Below are positions 60,727-64,000 of a DNA stretch of 64,000 bases, in pieces. Numbering within the stretch: position 1 is the first letter of the stretch; the number at the start of each line of letters is the position of its first letter. Position numbers and translations under genes: made by a program. Origin of the DNA: Anaerococcus rubeinfantis. GTDB lineage: Bacteria > Bacillota > Clostridia > Tissierellales > Peptoniphilaceae. Location: contig NZ_LN913016.1 in NCBI RefSeq assembly GCF_001487145.1, forward strand, positions 868,001 to 932,000, in the 5' to 3' direction. The notes beneath the pieces were generated by a model that made no database searches, was not told where the DNA came from, and was given only the letters and a program-made list of their open reading frames with translations.

Positions 60727-62483
60727 AAAATATTTTTAAATTATTAAAAAAAATAGATGAAATACAAAAAAATTTCATCAAAAAATTTGTAATATTTTCC
60801 CTTCTTATGGGAATACTTCCTGTTTTTTCTATAATTGCACCCAAGTTAATAATTGATGAAATATACGGACAAAAAAGATTAAAAATTATTTTTACAATTG
60901 CTTTTCTAGTTTTAATTTTTGATTTGATTAGGGGATTAGTTAATAAATTAAATGCAAATTTACTAACAGAATCTTTTGAATCTTTTTTTGATGTCTATAC
61001 TTTTAAATTAAGCGAAAAGGCTATTAAGCTTCCAATAGAAAAATCGGATAGCAAAAAAGTTCAAGATGAAATGGAAAAAGCTCATTATGCTATATTCGAA
61101 ATTTTTAAAATATATGATTTATTTGCAATAACAATAAACTCAACAATTACAGGTATTTTTTCTTTAATAGTTCTTATGAACTTGTCGGTTTTTGTTGTAC
61201 TTGTAGTACTTATTTTAATACTTTTAAATAAAAAAATTGTAGAATTGATAAAGAAAAATGAATTAGACCACCAAAAAAATGATATTCCAGAACTAAGGGC
61301 TTACAGATTTTTTGTAAATTTTTCTCAAGATCACAGGTATTTTAAAGATATAAAAATTTATAATGGAGAAGATTTTATTTTGAAAAAGTCTGAAATGTTC
61401 CATAAAAAATTAGTAAAAAATTCTAGTGCATATTATACAAAAAATGGGATTTATGTTGGGCTTATGAATGTATTTTCTAATTTTTCTATTCTTGGATCTT
61501 TGTTTTTTCTTGTAGTAAAGCTTATAGAAAAAGCCATAAGCCTTGCTGATTTTACTTTATATTTTAACTCATTAATAAGTTTAATAAATGCAAGCAAGGA
61601 AATACAAAAAAATTATGCCCAAGTAATCGCCTTTAATGCTCAGCTTCAAAGCTTATTTGATTTTTTAAATCAAAAAGAAGAAAATTTTGATGAGGGAAAA
61701 ATTAAAAAAATAGACACAGAAAAAATCACTATTAAATTTGATAATGTTAGCTTTAAATATCCAAAATCAAAAGAATACATTTTAGAAAATTGCTCTTTTG
61801 AAATTAAAAATGGAGAAACCGTAGCTCTTGTTGGAAAAAATGGCGCTGGAAAATCTACAATTGTAAAACTTTTGTGCAAATTTTATAAGCCTACAAAAGG
61901 AAATATTTATTTGAATGGGATTAATATAAATGATATTGATACAAAAACATATTACAAAATCCTCTCCCCAACCTTTCAAGATTTTAGACTATTCCCATTT
62001 AGAATTTCTGAAAATATTTCTGCAAATTTATTAGATGAAATTACAAGTTATCAAAGAGAAAAAATGGAAGAATCTTTTTATCTTTTGAATTTGAAATCTT
62101 GGATAGACAAACTTATAAATAAAGAAGATACATTTTTAACTTTTCTTTTTTCAAAAAATTCTGTCGAACCTTCTGGTGGAATCGGACAAAAACTTGCCCT
62201 ATCAAGGTCAATGGTACACGAAGGAAAATTTTTTATAATGGATGAGCCGACTAGCGCTCTTGATCCGAGAAGCGAGGAAGAAATTTTTAAAAAAATGCTA
62301 GATATTTCAAAAGGACAAACTTCACTTTTTATTTCTCACAGGCTTTCATCAACAAAGTATGCAGATAGGATTATTGTTTGTGATAATAAAAAAATTACTG
62401 AAAATGGAAATCATGAAAAGCTTATGAAAGATGGTGGACTTTACAAAAAAATGTACTTAAGTCAAGCAGAACTTTATAAATAA
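60723..62483 (+). CDS. ABC exporter, membrane-ATPase half-transporter (second subunit)
   Basis: A 586-residue partner of the preceding protein: about six membrane segments, Walker A VGKNGAGKST near 369, Q-loop TFQDFRLFPFRISENI, Walker B FFIMDEPTSALDPRSE and H-loop FISHRLSS. Its signature motif reads EPSGGIGQKLALSR instead of LSGGQ, a variant like the SGGEWQK form found in some exporter subunits, so the two ATP sites probably differ. Substrate unknown. It follows with a four-base overlap. Confidence 0.9.
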   Translation: MKNIFKLLKKIDEIQKNFIKKFVIFSLLMGILPVFSIIAPKLIIDEIYGQKRLKIIFTIAFLVLIFDLIRGLVNKLNANLLTESFESFFDVYTFKLSEKAIKLPIEKSDSKKVQDEMEKAHYAIFEIFKIYDLFAITINSTITGIFSLIVLMNLSVFVVLVVLILILLNKKIVELIKKNELDHQKNDIPELRAYRFFVNFSQDHRYFKDIKIYNGEDFILKKSEMFHKKLVKNSSAYYTKNGIYVGLMNVFSNFSILGSLFFLVVKLIEKAISLADFTLYFNSLISLINASKEIQKNYAQVIAFNAQLQSLFDFLNQKEENFDEGKIKKIDTEKITIKFDNVSFKYPKSKEYILENCSFEIKNGETVALVGKNGAGKSTIVKLLCKFYKPTKGNIYLNGININDIDTKTYYKILSPTFQDFRLFPFRISENISANLLDEITSYQREKMEESFYLLNLKSWIDKLINKEDTFLTFLFSKNSVEPSGGIGQKLALSRSMVHEGKFFIMDEPTSALDPRSEEEIFKKMLDISKGQTSLFISHRLSSTKYADRIIVCDNKKITENGNHEKLMKDGGLYKKMYLSQAELYK

Positions 62484-62491
62484 TATATTTT

Positions 62492-62534
62492 ATTACAATA
62501 AAAGACTATTATAGTATTGTAATTTCCCTATAAT
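62492..62534 (+). promoter_or_regulatory. Inverted repeat and -10 upstream of the symporter gene
   Basis: ATTACAATA (62492-62500) and TATTGTAAT (62515-62523) form a perfect 9-bp inverted repeat with a 14-base centre. TATAAT (62529-62534) follows, and no good -35 is seen, so the repeat may be an operator, activator site or weak terminator. Confidence 0.45.
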
Positions 62535-62575
62535 AATGTAGAATATTATTAAAATGAATGAAAGAGGTATAAAAA

Positions 62576-63766
62576 ATGAAAAAGAAAAGCTTTTTCAACT
62601 CATTAGTTTTTAAACTAGTGATGGGAATTGTTATCGGTATTTTTATTGGACAGATTGCAAACGAATCCGCTATTTTGGTGGTTAGTTCGATAAAAACCAT
62701 TCTTGGCGATATGATTGGTTATATTGTTCCTTTAATTATTCTTGGTTTTGTTACTCCTGCAATTGTTTCACTTAAAGAAAATGCAGGAAAAATCCTTACA
62801 GTAACACTTTTGATTTGTTACTTATCATCAATTGGTGCAGGTACATTTAGTTTTTTAGCAGGAAAAGCTATAATTCCTCATTTAAACATCGCATCTAATG
62901 TTGCAGGAGCAAAAGAAATTCCAGAATCAATTTTTAAATTATCAATTGATCCAATAATGCCAGTAATGACTGCCCTTGTTACATCAATTATTTTTGGAAT
63001 TGCTGTAATTCTTACAAAATCTCAAACTTGGGAAAATTTATTATTAGAACTTAATAATATTGTTTTAAAAATTGTAGATGTAATTGTTATAAATATGCTT
63101 CCTTTTTATATTGCTTCAACTTTTGCAGTTTTAGCTTATGAAGGAGTAGTATTACAAGAATTGCCAGTATTTATAAAAATAATTTTAATTGTTATTGTTG
63201 GACACTTTATTTGGATGACACTCTTGTACACTTTGGGAGGAATTTTTTCAAAAACAAATCCAAAAGAAGTTTTTGGACATTATTTGCCAGCTTACCTTAC
63301 AGCTTTAGGAACAATGTCTTCAGCAGCAACCCTTTCAGTTGCCCTTAAATGTGCTAGGAAATCAAAAACTTTAGATCCAAAAATCAGAGATTTTGTAATT
63401 CCACTTTGTTCTAACACACATCTTTGTGGGTCAGTTTTAACAGAAGTATTTTTTGTAATGACAGTTTCACAAATTCTAACAGGACAATTGCCATCAACTT
63501 CAAATATGATTGTATTTATTGCTCTTCTTGGAATTTTCGCAATTGCAGCACCGGGAGTTCCTGGAGGAACAGTAGTTGCTAGTTTAGGATTAATTATTTC
63601 TGTTTTAGGATTCAATGATACGGGAACAGCTTTAATGCTTTCTATATTTGCCCTACAAGATTCATTTGGAACAGCTTGTAACGTAACAGGTGATGGAGCA
63701 ATAGCTCTTATGGTTACAGGAATTTTTGATAAGGTTCCAAAAGATGCTAAAGAAATTAAAGACTAA
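62576..63766 (+). CDS. Dicarboxylate/amino acid:cation symporter (DAACS family)
   Basis: A 396-residue carrier of the glutamate/serine/dicarboxylate family with about eight helices plus re-entrant loops. Visible are PLIILGFVTPAIVSL near 52, ALGTMSSAATLSVAL near 241 (the serine-rich hairpin), LCSNTHLCGSVLTEVFF near 279, and GVPGGTVVASLGLI near 327. In the family the substrate aspartate lies in helix 8; here QDSFGTACNVTGDG near 363 fits. Substrate could be glutamate, aspartate, serine or a dicarboxylate. Confidence 0.92.
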   Translation: MKKKSFFNSLVFKLVMGIVIGIFIGQIANESAILVVSSIKTILGDMIGYIVPLIILGFVTPAIVSLKENAGKILTVTLLICYLSSIGAGTFSFLAGKAIIPHLNIASNVAGAKEIPESIFKLSIDPIMPVMTALVTSIIFGIAVILTKSQTWENLLLELNNIVLKIVDVIVINMLPFYIASTFAVLAYEGVVLQELPVFIKIILIVIVGHFIWMTLLYTLGGIFSKTNPKEVFGHYLPAYLTALGTMSSAATLSVALKCARKSKTLDPKIRDFVIPLCSNTHLCGSVLTEVFFVMTVSQILTGQLPSTSNMIVFIALLGIFAIAAPGVPGGTVVASLGLIISVLGFNDTGTALMLSIFALQDSFGTACNVTGDGAIALMVTGIFDKVPKDAKEIKD

Positions 63767-63767
63767 A

Positions 63768-63806
63768 AAATAATGCTATACTTTTTTTGTATAGCATTAT
63801 TTTTTT
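63768..63806 (+). terminator. Terminator of the symporter gene
   Basis: AATAATGCTATAC-TTTTTTT-GTATAGCATTATT followed by a T run. Confidence 0.9.
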
Positions 63807-63837
63807 GAAAGAAAACTCCTTGATCTTTTGGAGGATT

Positions 63838-64000
63838 TTATAGTGAAATATTTGGAGCTTTTCCTTCTTTTCTTAATTTATCTAATTGATTAATTGCATA
63901 TTCTTCTACTTCTTTTGGAGCATGCGCTTTCTTTTTCATTTTTGTTTTTCCAAAAATATTTGTGTATGATCCATCTGCCCAAAATATATTTCTTTTTAAA
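63838..64000 (-). CDS. C-terminal fragment of an unidentified protein (runs off right edge)
   Basis: A minus-strand frame enters from the right edge and ends at TAA at 63838. The 53 visible residues begin LKRNIFWADGSYTNIFG, then a basic stretch KTKMKKKAHAPKEVEEY, and end with KAPNISL. The FWA-x-G-Y-like block and following helix faintly recall the C-terminus of IS200/IS605 TnpA transposases, but the match is too weak to name it. Confidence 0.5.
   Translation of the reverse strand, partial: LKRNIFWADGSYTNIFGKTKMKKKAHAPKEVEEYAINQLDKLRKEGKAPNISL

Noticed and set aside
60723-62483. Second ABC exporter subunit as a dead ATPase because of its PSGGIGQ signature
   Set aside because: Variants of the SGGEWQK type occur in functional exporters, and Walker A, Walker B and H-loop are intact, so asymmetry rather than inactivity is the safer reading.
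1-64000. CRISPR arrays, prophage, integrases, tRNA clusters or complete insertion sequences
   Set aside because: I looked for regular repeats, integrase or phage genes and tRNA cloverleaf ends and found none apart from the tmRNA.

Overview
The window is AT-rich chromosomal DNA (by eye about 70% A+T) from a low-GC Gram-positive anaerobe. Gene content (PTS-type dihydroxyacetone kinase, flavodoxin plus DUF3793, many sodium-coupled amino-acid carriers, RNA-based control of nearly every biosynthetic or transport unit, no respiratory genes) and protein style suggest a Peptoniphilaceae/Tissierellia coccus such as Anaerococcus. That placement is inference. Most of the window reads as core genome: no integrase, phage block, CRISPR array or complete insertion sequence is visible.

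Layout. (1) 1-7625, minus strand: a glycogen operon glgC-glgD-glgA-glgP-like-pulA, with pulA running off the left edge. The phosphorylase-like member has lost its catalytic lysine. (2) 7767-8121: tmRNA with its own promoter. (3) 8304-12455: pepT, pepD and a YfcC-type permease. (4) 12714-15305: folC, a membrane acyltransferase-like protein, and a PerR-like regulator with a palindrome inside its own promoter. (5) 15420-18790: rpmG-secE-nusG-rplK-rplA and rplJ-rplL, with an L10 leader and two look-alike hairpins that resemble the ribosomal L1-binding site. (6) 18870-22162: a small unknown gene, glmM, trmN6 and rsmI. (7) 22154-24132: dhaKLM. (8) 24302-25386: flavodoxin and DUF3793 behind a strong dyad operator. 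(9) 25414-29562: ribDE-BA-H behind an FMN riboswitch, plus a HAD phosphatase. (10) 29701-33962: rpsU, a HIT protein, brnQ, a ClC antiporter and a C39-like peptidase. (11) 34022-36945: a glycine-betaine type ABC transporter whose ATPase gene carries a frameshift. (12) 37047-39879: a lipid kinase, exonuclease III and a zinc peptidase. (13) 39942-42536: an ArsR-controlled metal efflux unit. (14) 42664-47498: MATE transporter, HAD phosphatase, thiC with TPP riboswitch, a small unknown gene and L-lactate dehydrogenase. (15) 47614-56314: alanine/sodium symporters, an NhaC-family carrier behind a lysine riboswitch, asnB, and a second brnQ behind a T-box. (16) 56712-63766: GNAT, an FAD oxidoreductase, a heterodimeric ABC exporter with an attenuator-like leader, and a dicarboxylate/amino-acid symporter. 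The right edge holds the tail of an unidentified minus-strand gene.

The genes suggest a cell that ferments peptides and amino acids (peptidases, branched-chain, alanine and lysine carriers), stores glycogen, makes riboflavin, and makes at least the thiamine pyrimidine. The observations most worth checking are the pseudoenzyme phosphorylase, the leader peptide with competing hairpins before the ABC exporter, the paired L1-site mimics, and the operator-bearing flavodoxin/DUF3793 promoter.
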